DNA of 64,000 nucleotides from Mycolicibacterium madagascariense (GTDB taxonomy: Bacteria; Actinomycetota; Actinomycetes; Mycobacteriales; Mycobacteriaceae). The stretch lies in assembly GCF_010729665.1 (NCBI RefSeq), contig NZ_AP022610.1:4092001-4156000 (forward strand), in the 5' to 3' direction. The position numbers were made by a program, and so were the translations under genes. Position 1 is the first letter of the stretch. Each line of letters begins with the position of its first letter. Positions 26,027 to 34,502 of the stretch are shown here, one piece after another. The notes under the pieces are model-generated. The model was given only the letters and a program-made list of their open reading frames with translations, searched no databases and was not told the DNA's origin.

Positions 26027-27008
26027 CGTATTCCTCCGCGATCATGGCCCGGTGCTCGGCAGCCCCACCCAGCATCAATTCCCCTGCCTTGGCCCGCTTC
26101 AACGCGAACTGCAGGTCGTTCTCCCACGTGAAGCCCATGGCGCCGAACGTCTGCAGGCCGTGCCGGAAGACGACCGACTGGCACTCCCCCGCCGAGGCCT
26201 TGGCCATGGCCGCCGCGAGACGACGGCGCGGATCGTCGGCCGCGATCGTCAGCGCGGCGAAGTACCCCAGCGCCCGAGCCCGTTCGATCGCGACGTGCAT
26301 GTCGACGGCCTTGTGCTGAATCGCCTGGAAGGAGCCGATGGGAACGCCGAACTGGTAGCGGCTCTTGGCGTGCTCGATCGCCAGGTCCAGGATCCGCTGG
26401 CAGGCCCCGACCATCGTCATGGACATGCCCATCAGCGCCACGTGGCGCGCGTTCTGCACGTTGGCGACGATGCGTTCACCGTCGGCGACGTGGACGCCGG
26501 GCAGGGTCACGTCGGCGACGTGCAGCACCGGATCGAAGACTCCGACGCGACGGGTGGTCACCGCGTCGGCGTCGACGAGGAAGACTCCGGCGGCCGTCAC
26601 CACGGCGAGGCGGTCGGCCCGGTCGCCGTCGAGGACGAATCGGGCCGTCCCGTCGAGGACCCAGCCGTCGGCGTCGCGGTAGGCCGAGATGCCGTCGTAG
26701 AGGACCGCGCCGGCCTGCTGCGGGTCGAAGCGGTCGCCGACGAGGGGCGCGAACTGGCTGAGCGTCGCCAGGAACGGGGTCGGGTCGGTGGCGCGGCCCA
26801 GTTCTTCGAGCACGATCGCCAGCTCGACGGCGTTCTCGGCATCGGTCAGCTCGGTCCAGCCCGCGTCGACGTAGAGCTTCCACAGCGGCGACGCGTCCGC
26901 GCCGTCCTCGGCGATGCCGCGCACGAGGGAGGCGGGGCATTGCTTGGCGACGGCGTCGCGGACGGTCTCCTGCCAGAGCCGCTGATCGGCGTCGAACTCC
27001 AACAGCAT
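26010..27008 (-). CDS. Acyl-CoA dehydrogenase, small subunit
   Basis: 332 residues from ATG 27008, preceded by GAGGAGG. The ACAD fold is recognisable (YQFGVPIGSFQAIQHK, GAMGFTWENDLQFALKRAK) but the mid-domain EPGAGSD-type flavin loop is absent, as in the degenerate subunit of alpha2beta2 FadE complexes. It probably pairs with the product of the overlapping gene 24845; an active site formed across subunits would be expected. A perfect operator (O7) sits 32 bp upstream. The longer frame to 27098 would run through that operator. Confidence 0.88.
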   Translation of the reverse strand: MLLEFDADQRLWQETVRDAVAKQCPASLVRGIAEDGADASPLWKLYVDAGWTELTDAENAVELAIVLEELGRATDPTPFLATLSQFAPLVGDRFDPQQAGAVLYDGISAYRDADGWVLDGTARFVLDGDRADRLAVVTAAGVFLVDADAVTTRRVGVFDPVLHVADVTLPGVHVADGERIVANVQNARHVALMGMSMTMVGACQRILDLAIEHAKSRYQFGVPIGSFQAIQHKAVDMHVAIERARALGYFAALTIAADDPRRRLAAAMAKASAGECQSVVFRHGLQTFGAMGFTWENDLQFALKRAKAGELMLGGAAEHRAMIAEEYDAALV

Positions 27009-27039
27009 GTGGCCGCCTCCTCGCGTGGTCGAATGGCGT

Positions 27040-27054
27040 GAGAATATCATTCTC
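27040..27054. promoter_or_regulatory. Operator O7, perfect GAGAAT-N3-ATTCTC
   Basis: GAGAATatcATTCTC, extended to TGAGAAT and ATTCTCA, 32 bp upstream of the two-subunit acyl-CoA dehydrogenase genes. Confidence 0.75.
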
Positions 27055-27162
27055 ACTAACGGACTATACGTTCTCCTGCAGAAGTCATCGCGTTCCACTG
27101 GGTCGGCGTCGACTTACTGACCTGCACACACTCCGACCAGCGCAGATCGGCGCGAACGGCTG

Positions 27163-27190
27163 GAGAACATTGTTCTTGCCTTCGAAGAAC
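27163..27190. promoter_or_regulatory. Operator O8, GAGAAC-N3-GTTCTT-N7-AAGAAC triple half-site
   Basis: Three half-sites in alternating orientation at N3 then N7 spacing, 62 bp upstream of the amidohydrolase at 27253. It combines in one place the two spacings seen separately elsewhere. Confidence 0.6.
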
Positions 27191-27252
27191 AAGGATCTAC
27201 ACTGGGGTTCGAGGTCCGGCGGCGATGGTGGCTGGACGAAAGGACGGATCGC

Positions 27253-28353
27253 GTGAAGGAACTGCCCGACGGGGCCGGCGGCACCGTGCGCACGCCCGTC
27301 ATCGACGCCAGCGTGCACGTCTTCTGCCAGTCCAACGCGGATCTTCGCCAGAACTTCATGCGGGAACCGTTCCGCAGCCGCGGCTTTCCCGACTACGAGA
27401 TGGACTGGTACGGCGCACCGGGCGGCGAATACGTCTCGGGCAGCCGCGGACCGGACCGGCAGTACCCGGGGTCGGCACCTGAGCTGGTGGCGCAGGAGCT
27501 GTTCGACCGCCGCGGGGTCGACGTCGCGATCCTGCACCCGATGACGCGTGGGATCATGCCCGACCGCCATCTCGGCACGGCGATCGCCTCGGCCCACAAC
27601 GACATGATGGTGAGCCGTTGGCTCGACGGTGAATTCGGCGATCGCTTCCGCGGCACCATTCGCGTCAACCCCGACGACGTCGCGGGCGCGCTGCGCGAGA
27701 TCGCCAGGTACGCCGACCATCCGCGCGTCGTTCAGATCGGGATCCCCCTGCAATCGCGCGAGCTGTACGGCAAGCCGCAGTTCTGGCCGCTGTGGGACGC
27801 TGCGGCCGCGGCCGGGCTGCCCGTCGCCGTGCACATCGAGGTCGGGGCCGGAATCGCCTTTCCGCCAACGCCTTCGGGCAAGACGCGGACCTACGAGCAG
27901 TACCTGTCGTTCATGTCGCTGAACTACCTGTATCACCTGATGAACATGATCGCCGAGGGCGTCTTCGAGCGCACCCCCGAGCTCAAGTTCGTCTGGGCCG
28001 ACGGCGCCGCCGACCTGCTGACGCCGTTCATGTGGCGGATGGACTGCTTCGGCAGACCGCACCTGGAGCAGACCCCGTGGGCGCCGAAGATGCCCAGCGA
28101 CTACCTGCCCGGCCACGTCTACTTCGTCCAGGGCAGCCTGGACGGCCCGGGTGACACCGAATTCGCCGGCGAGTGGGCAGGTTTCACCGGCAAGGACCAC
28201 ATGACGATGTTCGGGTCGAGCTACCCGCACTGGAATTGTCACGACCTGAAGGTGCCCGGCAGCTACACCGCCGAGCAGCGCGACGGACTCTGCTGGCGCA
28301 CTGCCGCAGAGCTATACGGCATCGACGTTCCGGCCGTCGCGGCCGCACGCTAG
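27253..28353 (+). CDS. Amidohydrolase family 2 metal-dependent hydrolase
   Basis: 366 residues of TIM-barrel amidohydrolase. Likely metal or active-site residues lie in DASVHVF (18-24), AVHIEVG, WADGAAD and SSYPHW. The first motif is D-x-x-x-H rather than the canonical D-x-H-x-H, as in many mycobacterial members. GTG 27253 follows AAGGAC. It heads a long plus-strand run reaching the ferredoxin at 38315. Family members hydrolyse C-C bonds or decarboxylate, so cleavage of a ring-opened intermediate is plausible. It forms a tandem pair with the next gene. Confidence 0.88.
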   Translation: MKELPDGAGGTVRTPVIDASVHVFCQSNADLRQNFMREPFRSRGFPDYEMDWYGAPGGEYVSGSRGPDRQYPGSAPELVAQELFDRRGVDVAILHPMTRGIMPDRHLGTAIASAHNDMMVSRWLDGEFGDRFRGTIRVNPDDVAGALREIARYADHPRVVQIGIPLQSRELYGKPQFWPLWDAAAAAGLPVAVHIEVGAGIAFPPTPSGKTRTYEQYLSFMSLNYLYHLMNMIAEGVFERTPELKFVWADGAADLLTPFMWRMDCFGRPHLEQTPWAPKMPSDYLPGHVYFVQGSLDGPGDTEFAGEWAGFTGKDHMTMFGSSYPHWNCHDLKVPGSYTAEQRDGLCWRTAAELYGIDVPAVAAAR

Positions 28354-28365
28354 AGGGAGGCCACC

Positions 28366-29508
28366 ATGACCGTCACCGCCAACCCACGGGTACCGGCCGC
28401 CGAACGCATCGCCGTCCGCTGCGTCGACTCCGACGTCCACCCCATGCCCAAGCGCGGCGCGCTGCTGGAGTACATCCCCGAACCGTGGCGTAGCCAGTAC
28501 TTCACCAATCATGCAGTGGGCGACCAGATCTACTACGACGCCCCCGACTATGCGCACTCCTACGCCATGCGGGTGGACAGCTTTCCCCCCGACGGTGAAT
28601 TCGCCTGCAGCGACCCCGACATGGCGCTGCGGCAACTGATCATGGAGGCCGGTTCCGACATCGCCATCCTCGAGCCGACCCACGGCGAGTCCCGTCTCCC
28701 CGGCGCCACCGCGGCCTACTGCACGGCCACCAACGCCTGGCTCGCCGACAACTGGCTCGACGGCCACAACAACTGGCACGAGCGCTGGCGCGGGTCGATT
28801 TGCCTGGCCATCGAGGATCCGGCGGCGTCGGTCGTCGAGATCGAGAAGTGGGCCGAACACCCCTACATGTCACAGCTCTTGATCAAGGCCGAACCGCGCC
28901 CGTCGTGGGGCGACCCGAGCTATGACCCCATCTGGCAGGCCGCCACCAAGTACGACATGCCGGTGAGCTGCCACCTGTCCCGCGGCGTGTACGAGACGCT
29001 GCCGATCCCTCCGGTGGGATTGCCCAGCTACAACCACGACTTCATGGTCACGTACTCGCTGCTGGCCGCCAACCAGGTGATGAGCCTGATCTTCGACGGC
29101 GTCTTCGACCGCTTCCCGACGATGCGGGTCGTGTTCATCGAGCACGCGTTCACCTGGATCCTGCCGCTGATGTGGCGGATGGACGCCATCTACGCGCAGC
29201 GCAAGTCGTGGCTCGACATCAAGCGCAAGCCCAGTGAGTACGTCAAGGACCACATCAAGTTCAGCACTCAACCGCTGGACTACCCCGAGGACAAGACGGA
29301 GTTGTCGCGGGCGCTGGAGTGGATGGAGTGCGAGAAGATCCTGCTCTACAGCAGCGATTACCCGCACTGGACGTTCGACGACCCGCGTTGGCTGGTCAAG
29401 CACCTGCCCGAGCACGCCCGCGAGGCCATCATGTTCCGCAACGGGATCGAGACCTACAAGCTGCCGGACACCGTTCCGGTGCTCGAAGGTCAGGTCAGGG
29501 TCTTCTAG
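28366..29508 (+). CDS. Amidohydrolase family 2 metal-dependent hydrolase
   Basis: 380 residues, paralogous to the preceding gene and separated by 12 bp. Motifs: VDSDVHP (about 20-26, the metal-binding D-x-H opening), SCHLSRG, IEHAFTW and SSDYPHW. ATG 28366 follows GAGGGAGG. Two consecutive amidohydrolases followed by a Rieske ferredoxin suggest sequential steps or a heteromer. Confidence 0.88.
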   Translation: MTVTANPRVPAAERIAVRCVDSDVHPMPKRGALLEYIPEPWRSQYFTNHAVGDQIYYDAPDYAHSYAMRVDSFPPDGEFACSDPDMALRQLIMEAGSDIAILEPTHGESRLPGATAAYCTATNAWLADNWLDGHNNWHERWRGSICLAIEDPAASVVEIEKWAEHPYMSQLLIKAEPRPSWGDPSYDPIWQAATKYDMPVSCHLSRGVYETLPIPPVGLPSYNHDFMVTYSLLAANQVMSLIFDGVFDRFPTMRVVFIEHAFTWILPLMWRMDAIYAQRKSWLDIKRKPSEYVKDHIKFSTQPLDYPEDKTELSRALEWMECEKILLYSSDYPHWTFDDPRWLVKHLPEHAREAIMFRNGIETYKLPDTVPVLEGQVRVF

Positions 29509-29511
29509 CCA

Positions 29512-29901
29512 GTGACCGACCAGCAGCCGCCCCGGCTCGCGCAGGGGCGTGAGCACGTCGTCGCCACCGTCGACGAGATCCCGCCGGGGACACACAAACT
29601 CGTCCCGATCGGTCGTCACGGGGTGGGCGTCTACAACGTCAACGGCACGTACTACGCGATCGCCAACTACTGCCCGCACGAGGGCGGTCCGCTGTGCTCG
29701 GGACGTGCCCGCGGCCGCAACGTCGTCGATGCCGACGTGCCCGGTGACGCCGTCATGGTCCGCGACATGGAGTTCATCTTCTGCCCCTGGCATCAATGGG
29801 GTTTCGAGCTCGCGACCGGCACCACCGCCGTCAAGCCGGAGTGGAGCATCCGGACCTATCCCGTGCGGGTCGTCGGTGACGACGTCGTCGTCCAAGCCTG
29901 A
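29512..29901 (+). CDS. Rieske [2Fe-2S] ferredoxin-like protein
   Basis: 129 residues. Cluster ligands Cys54 and His56 (CPHEGG) and Cys91 and His94 (CPWHQWGF) are all present, in a single-domain Rieske fold without a catalytic iron domain. It most likely carries electrons, perhaps to the Rieske oxygenase at 54058, or serves as a small subunit of an amidohydrolase complex. GTG 29512 begins three bases after the upstream stop. Confidence 0.88.
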   Translation: MTDQQPPRLAQGREHVVATVDEIPPGTHKLVPIGRHGVGVYNVNGTYYAIANYCPHEGGPLCSGRARGRNVVDADVPGDAVMVRDMEFIFCPWHQWGFELATGTTAVKPEWSIRTYPVRVVGDDVVVQA

Positions 29902-29920
29902 CAGCGAAAGTGGAGCAGCG

Positions 29921-30793
29921 TTGCCCAACAAGTCGATCGAGATCAACGGCGGCAACGTCGTCTACGAAATCCTGGGCAAGACCGGGGATTTCATCGCGCT
30001 GACCCCGGGCGGCCGGTTCAGCAAGGACATTCCGGGCCTCAAACCACTCGCCCGCGCACTGGTCGACGGCGGCTACCGGGTCCTGCTGTGGGACCGGCCC
30101 AACTGCGGCAAGTCCGACGTGCAGTTCTACGGGTATAGCGAGTCGCACATGCGCGCGGAGACGCTGCAGCAGCTCATCACCAAGCTCGACGTGGGGCCGT
30201 GCATCCTGGCCGGCGGCTCCGGGGGGGCCCGCGATTCGATGCTGACCACGATGCTCTACCCAGAACTGGTCACCAAGCTCGTCGTGTGGAACATCGTCGG
30301 CGGCATCTACGGTTCGTTCGTCCTCGGGTCCTACTACGTCGTGCCGAGCATCCTCGCCGTCCGCGGCGCGGGGATGAAGGCCGTGGCGCGCATCGGCGAA
30401 TGGCAGGAGCGCATCGCCGAGAACCCGGACAACGAGGCACGCATCCTGGGCCAGGACCCCGACGAGTTCCTCACGCTGATGTTGCGCTGGCTCAACGCCT
30501 TCGTCTCCAAGCCCGGCCAGACCATCCCCGGCGTCGAGGACGAGATGTTCGATCGCATCACCGTGCCCACGCTCATCATTCGTGGCGGCGAGAACGACCT
30601 CGACCATCCCAAGCGCACGTCCCTGGAGGTGAGCTGCCTGATCAAGGGCAGCGAGATCATCGACCCGCCCTGGCCCGAGGACGCCTGGGAGCGGGCCGCC
30701 GAAAAGCGGGCGACGGGAAAGGTGAAGCGCTTCAACATGTTCGACACCTGGGTGCAGGCCGCACCGCCCATCCTCGACTTCCTGGACCGCTAG
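29921..30793 (+). CDS. Alpha/beta hydrolase
   Basis: 290 residues from TTG 29921 with GGAG five bases upstream; the longer frame from 29549 is a shadow of the Rieske gene. Nucleophile elbow GGSGGA (Ser in GxSxG) and acid/His candidates in GENDLDHP are visible. It resembles C-C or ester hydrolases such as enol-lactonases and meta-cleavage hydrolases. The position after two amidohydrolases and a Rieske protein suits hydrolysis of a ring-cleavage product. The assignment of the catalytic His is uncertain. Confidence 0.82.
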   Translation: MPNKSIEINGGNVVYEILGKTGDFIALTPGGRFSKDIPGLKPLARALVDGGYRVLLWDRPNCGKSDVQFYGYSESHMRAETLQQLITKLDVGPCILAGGSGGARDSMLTTMLYPELVTKLVVWNIVGGIYGSFVLGSYYVVPSILAVRGAGMKAVARIGEWQERIAENPDNEARILGQDPDEFLTLMLRWLNAFVSKPGQTIPGVEDEMFDRITVPTLIIRGGENDLDHPKRTSLEVSCLIKGSEIIDPPWPEDAWERAAEKRATGKVKRFNMFDTWVQAAPPILDFLDR

Positions 30794-30803
30794 TGGCCGC
30801 GCC

Positions 30804-31286
30804 TCAGACGACGACGATGACGACCTCGCAGTTCAGTGAGGCCTCCAGCGCGGTGTGCACCCGGCTCTCCGGCACCCGCGTCAGGTCGGCCCTGCGCAGC
30901 GTGACGGTCACGACGTCCCAACCCGCGTCGGTCGGTCTGCGCGCGACCTCGCCCCGCAGCCCGAGGCCCGCGAGCACGCCGTGCGCGTCGTCGTCGGTGC
31001 CGCGGCTGACGTACGTGAGCACACCCATGGTGGGGTGTGCGCCGAGAACGCCAAACGCTCTGTCGCACAGGCTCATTGCCCACGACCGCTGCGCGTCGGC
31101 ATCGTCGCCGGCGACGAGGATCTCGACCTGGCGCCGGCTCGGCGGCAGCGCGGCCAGATCCGTGTCGACCACCTGGGCCCCGTGCCCGGCGGCCAGCTCG
31201 GTCAGCGTCCGCATGCCCTCGGTCAGCTGGTGGGCGGCGAGCGCACCCGCCGGGTCGACGTCGACCCGGACCACCGCAGTTCTCAT
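30804..31286 (-). CDS. Uncharacterised protein
   Basis: 160 residues from ATG 31286; it runs against its neighbours, convergent with the alpha/beta hydrolase and divergent from the NuoF-like gene (39-bp gap). No signal peptide or membrane segment. The N-terminal strand MRTAVVRVDVDP, the middle VEILVAGDDADAQ and the C-terminal strand CEVVIVVV suggest an alpha/beta fold. Its coding is supported by GC-rich third positions and a defined start. I do not recognise the family. Its divergence from the NuoF-like gene makes a link to that electron-transfer unit possible. Confidence 0.6.
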   Translation of the reverse strand: MRTAVVRVDVDPAGALAAHQLTEGMRTLTELAAGHGAQVVDTDLAALPPSRRQVEILVAGDDADAQRSWAMSLCDRAFGVLGAHPTMGVLTYVSRGTDDDAHGVLAGLGLRGEVARRPTDAGWDVVTVTLRRADLTRVPESRVHTALEASLNCEVVIVVV

Positions 31287-31325
31287 GCGTCCCAGACTAT
31301 CCACCGACGACGGGCGGGCCGACCG

Positions 31326-32618
31326 GTGACCGCGGGCCTCTCCCCCGACGCCGCCGAACTCGCCGTCGCGGCCTGGCCCGGCACCGAGCCGCGGCTGCTG
31401 CGCTCCGCCCCCGGCGTCGAGGAGCACGCCGACTACGTCGACGCGGGTGGGTACGGCGACCTCGACGATCCCGACGCCCTGCTCGAGGAGGTCGACCGCA
31501 GCGGGTTGCTCGGGCGCGGCGGCGCAGCGTTCCCCCTCGCCGTGAAGTTGCGCACGGTGCGCGACGCCGGTCGCCGCGGACGGTCGACCGTGGTCCTCGC
31601 CAACGGCGAGGAGGGTGAACCCGCGTCGGTGAAGGACCGGTGGCTGCTGCGGCACCGGCCGCACCTCGTGCTCGACGGCGTCCGGCTGGCGGCCCGCATG
31701 GTCGGCGCCGACCAGGCCTACGTCTACGTCTCCGATGCGCGCTCGGCCGCGGCCGTCGAATCAGCCATCGCCGCAGTCGACTTCGGCCTCGACCTTTGCG
31801 TCGTCACGGTGGCCCCGGGTTACGTGGCCGGTGAGGAGACCGCCGCCGTCCGGGCGGTGAACGGCGGCCCGGCCAAGCCGACGGACAAGCCGCCGCGCCC
31901 GTTCGAGCAGGGCGTCGACGGCCATCCGACGATGGTGAGCAACGTCGAGACGCTTGCCAACCTCCCGTTCGTCCTGCGCCACGGCGCGCAGGCCTACCGC
32001 TCGGTGGGCACGTCGGCGTCACCGGGCACGTTCCTGGCCACGATCACCGGTGCGGGCCTGCCCCCGGCGCTCTACGAGCTCCCGCACGGCCTGCCCGTCA
32101 CCGACCTGTTGACCCGACACGGCGTGCCGTCCGACCGGGTCGCCGGGGTGCTGATGGGCGGCTACTTCACCGGGCTGCTCAACAGTGACGTGCTCGACGC
32201 GACGCTGGACCACGAGTCGTTGCGACGGCTGGGTAGCAACCTGGGCTGCGGCGCGGTGGCCATCCTGACCGACGACTGCCCGGTGGCCGTCGCCGCGGCG
32301 GTGATGGCGTACTTCGACCGCGAGAACGCCGGCCAGTGCGGCTCCTGCTTCAACGGCACCGCGGCGATGTCGGCCGTGACGGGTGCGCTGCGTGACGGCG
32401 TCGCCACCGCCGAGGACCTGACCCGACTGGAGCGGTGGTCGGTGGTCCTGCGCGGCCGGGGGGCGTGCGCGACGCTAGATGCCGCGACGAACGTGGCGGC
32501 CACGCTCATTCGACAGTTTCCCCAGGTCGTCGCGCGCCATCTGGAGGGCGGCTGCGACCCCTGCCGGTCGGGCGCCTTCACGGCGACGCGACCCTACGAG
32601 GTGGAGGCCCTGCTGTGA
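31326..32618 (+). CDS. NuoF-like FMN/iron-sulfur NADH dehydrogenase protein
   Basis: 430 residues resembling the 51-kDa NADH-binding subunit of complex I. The FMN/NADH loop GRGGAAFP is at 63-70, GEEGEP at 94-99 and VSNVETLAN at 204-212, followed by a beta-grasp (SLBB) region and a C-terminal Fe-S region. NuoF has CxxCxxC plus a distant Cys. Here CGSC (338, 341) lacks the third Cys, but Cys381 and a CDPC pair (410, 413) are added, so the cluster environment differs. GTG 31326 is inferred. Its stop overlaps the ferredoxin start (GTGA), and no nuoE or nuoG is present. It is a candidate NADH:ferredoxin reductase for the P450s. Confidence 0.8.
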   Translation: MTAGLSPDAAELAVAAWPGTEPRLLRSAPGVEEHADYVDAGGYGDLDDPDALLEEVDRSGLLGRGGAAFPLAVKLRTVRDAGRRGRSTVVLANGEEGEPASVKDRWLLRHRPHLVLDGVRLAARMVGADQAYVYVSDARSAAAVESAIAAVDFGLDLCVVTVAPGYVAGEETAAVRAVNGGPAKPTDKPPRPFEQGVDGHPTMVSNVETLANLPFVLRHGAQAYRSVGTSASPGTFLATITGAGLPPALYELPHGLPVTDLLTRHGVPSDRVAGVLMGGYFTGLLNSDVLDATLDHESLRRLGSNLGCGAVAILTDDCPVAVAAAVMAYFDRENAGQCGSCFNGTAAMSAVTGALRDGVATAEDLTRLERWSVVLRGRGACATLDAATNVAATLIRQFPQVVARHLEGGCDPCRSGAFTATRPYEVEALL

Positions 32619-32842
32619 AGATCCGGCTCGACCGAACGCTCTGCGACGGCTTCGGCATCTGCGCCAGGCACGCCCCCGGGTACTTCTCCCTGGACGACTG
32701 GGGTTACGCCACGCTCGTCGGCAATGGTGATGTGCCACAAGAGGATCGCGCCGCCGTCACGCGCGCGCTGCTGGACTGTCCGGTGCACGCGATCATCGAG
32801 ATGTGCGTGCCGGCCTCCGACGTGACCGCGGCAGGCGGCTGA
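32615..32842 (+). CDS. [3Fe-4S] ferredoxin
   Basis: 75 residues with Cys10, Cys16 (CDGFGIC) and Cys55 (DCPVHAI), the P450-type ferredoxin pattern. An extra Cys64 lies in the C-terminal tail. Unlike the other three ferredoxins it is not next to a P450 but is coupled by a four-base overlap to the NuoF-like gene, so it is probably the electron acceptor of that flavoprotein. Confidence 0.9.
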   Translation: MKIRLDRTLCDGFGICARHAPGYFSLDDWGYATLVGNGDVPQEDRAAVTRALLDCPVHAIIEMCVPASDVTAAGG

Positions 32843-32843
32843 G

Positions 32844-34502
32844 GTGGCCGACGTGCCGCGCCGGCCGCTGCCGCAGCTGACCGCGCAGAACGAGTTCTTC
32901 TGGACCTCCGGCGCCGACGGCCGGCTGCGCATCCAGGAATGTCTGAACTGCCAGTCGCTGATTCACCCGCCCGCACCGATCTGCCGGTACTGCCGCCAGA
33001 CCAAGATGGGCGTCCGCGAGGTCTCCGGGCGGGCCACACTCGCCGGGCTCTCGGTCAACCACCGCTTCGGCTTCCCCGACCTGCCTCCTCCGTACGTCGT
33101 CGCCGAGGTCGCGATCGCAGAAGACCCGCGAGTTCGGTTGACCACCAACATCATCGGCGCCGATCCCGACGACCTGGAGATCGGTCAGCCCGTCGAGGTG
33201 ACGTTCCAGCAGGTGCAGGACGTCTGGCTGCCGCTGTTCACCCCGACCGCCGACCCGTCGGCGCGCACCGAGATGCCGACCGATCTGATCCCGCCCGAGC
33301 AGTTCGGCCGCTACGTCCGGCCCATGCTGACGACGCAGAAGTTCGAGGATCGTTCGGCCATCACCGGCATCGGCATGTCCACGATCGGGCGCCGACAGAT
33401 GGTGCCCCCGCTGTCGCTGACGATCGACGCATGCGAAAGGGCCGTCGCCGATGCGGGTTTGACGTTCGACGACGTCGACGGTCTGTCCACCTATCCCGGC
33501 CTCGACGTGGCGGGCATGGGCGAGGGCGGTGTCAGCGCGCTGGAGGGCGCGCTCGGCCTGCGTCCGACGTGGATCAACGGCGGCATGGACACCTTCGGTC
33601 CCGGCGGTTCGGTGATCGCGGCGATGATGGCGATCGCGACCGGGATGGCGCGGCACGTGCTGTGCTTCCGGACGCTGTGGGAGGCGACGTTCCAACAGTT
33701 GATGAAGGAGGGGAAGGCGGCTCCGCCGATGGGCGGGCGCTCGACCAGCTTCCAGCATCCGTTCGGGGCGGTGTCGGCGGCACACGTGTTGGCGCAGAAC
33801 GCGAGTCGGCACTTCCACCGGTACGGCACCACGCGCGAGACCCTGGGGTGGATCGCGCTGAACCAGCGGGCGAACGCCGCGCTGAATCCGACCGCCATCT
33901 ACCGCGATCCGATGACGATGGACGACTATCTGTCGGCCCGCATGATCACCACGCCGTTCGGCCTCTACGACTGCGACGTGCCGTGTGACGGCGCCGTCGC
34001 GGTGATCGTGTCGTCGGTCGACGCGGCGCGCGATCTCGCCAAGCCGCCCGTCCTGTTCGAGGCCGTCGGCACGCAGATCATCGAGCGCCTGGACTGGGAC
34101 CAGACGACCCTCACCCACGAACCGCAGGTGCTCGGCCAGAGCGCGCACATGTGGTCGCGAACGTCGTTGCGGCCCAACGACGTCGACGTCGCCGAGCTCT
34201 ACGACGGCTTCACGTTCAACTGCCTGTCCTGGCTGGAGGGGCTCGGATTCTGCGGCATCGGTGAGGCCAAGGACTTCCTCGACGGCGGACACACCATCGC
34301 GCGTGACGGCGTCATCCCGCTCAACACGCACGGCGGGCAGCTCTCGCACGGTCGCACGCACGGCATGGGCCTGATCCACGAGGCGGTCGCGCAATTGCGG
34401 GGTGAGGCGGGTGACCGCCAGGTCGCGGGTGCGCGCGTCGCCGTCACCAGCAGCGGCGGGCTGACGCCCAGCGGTGTGATGCTACTGCGGGCCGAGTCGT
34501 GA
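32844..34502 (+). CDS. DUF35 (zinc ribbon/OB-fold) and thiolase-like fusion protein
   Basis: 552 residues in two domains. Residues 1-145 are a DUF35 unit with zinc-ribbon cysteines 33, 36, 47 and 50 and an OB fold. Residues about 170-552 are a non-decarboxylating SCP2-thiolase-like domain with ELYDGFTF (451-458) and THGGQLSHGRTHG (495-507). The usual nucleophilic cysteine loop is FGPGG, so it is not a classical thiolase. In cholesterol side-chain degradation the Ltp2 aldolase binds the DUF35 domain of ChsH2; here both halves are one chain. A retro-aldol cleavage of a hydroxylated acyl-CoA is therefore likely. GTG 32844 begins one base after the ferredoxin stop. Confidence 0.85.
   Translation: MADVPRRPLPQLTAQNEFFWTSGADGRLRIQECLNCQSLIHPPAPICRYCRQTKMGVREVSGRATLAGLSVNHRFGFPDLPPPYVVAEVAIAEDPRVRLTTNIIGADPDDLEIGQPVEVTFQQVQDVWLPLFTPTADPSARTEMPTDLIPPEQFGRYVRPMLTTQKFEDRSAITGIGMSTIGRRQMVPPLSLTIDACERAVADAGLTFDDVDGLSTYPGLDVAGMGEGGVSALEGALGLRPTWINGGMDTFGPGGSVIAAMMAIATGMARHVLCFRTLWEATFQQLMKEGKAAPPMGGRSTSFQHPFGAVSAAHVLAQNASRHFHRYGTTRETLGWIALNQRANAALNPTAIYRDPMTMDDYLSARMITTPFGLYDCDVPCDGAVAVIVSSVDAARDLAKPPVLFEAVGTQIIERLDWDQTTLTHEPQVLGQSAHMWSRTSLRPNDVDVAELYDGFTFNCLSWLEGLGFCGIGEAKDFLDGGHTIARDGVIPLNTHGGQLSHGRTHGMGLIHEAVAQLRGEAGDRQVAGARVAVTSSGGLTPSGVMLLRAES

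Noticed and set aside
31287..31664. Extension of the minus-strand unknown protein (30804) to 31664
   Set aside because: It would overlap the start of the NuoF-like gene on the other strand; ATG 31286 is a better start and the upstream part has shadow-frame composition.
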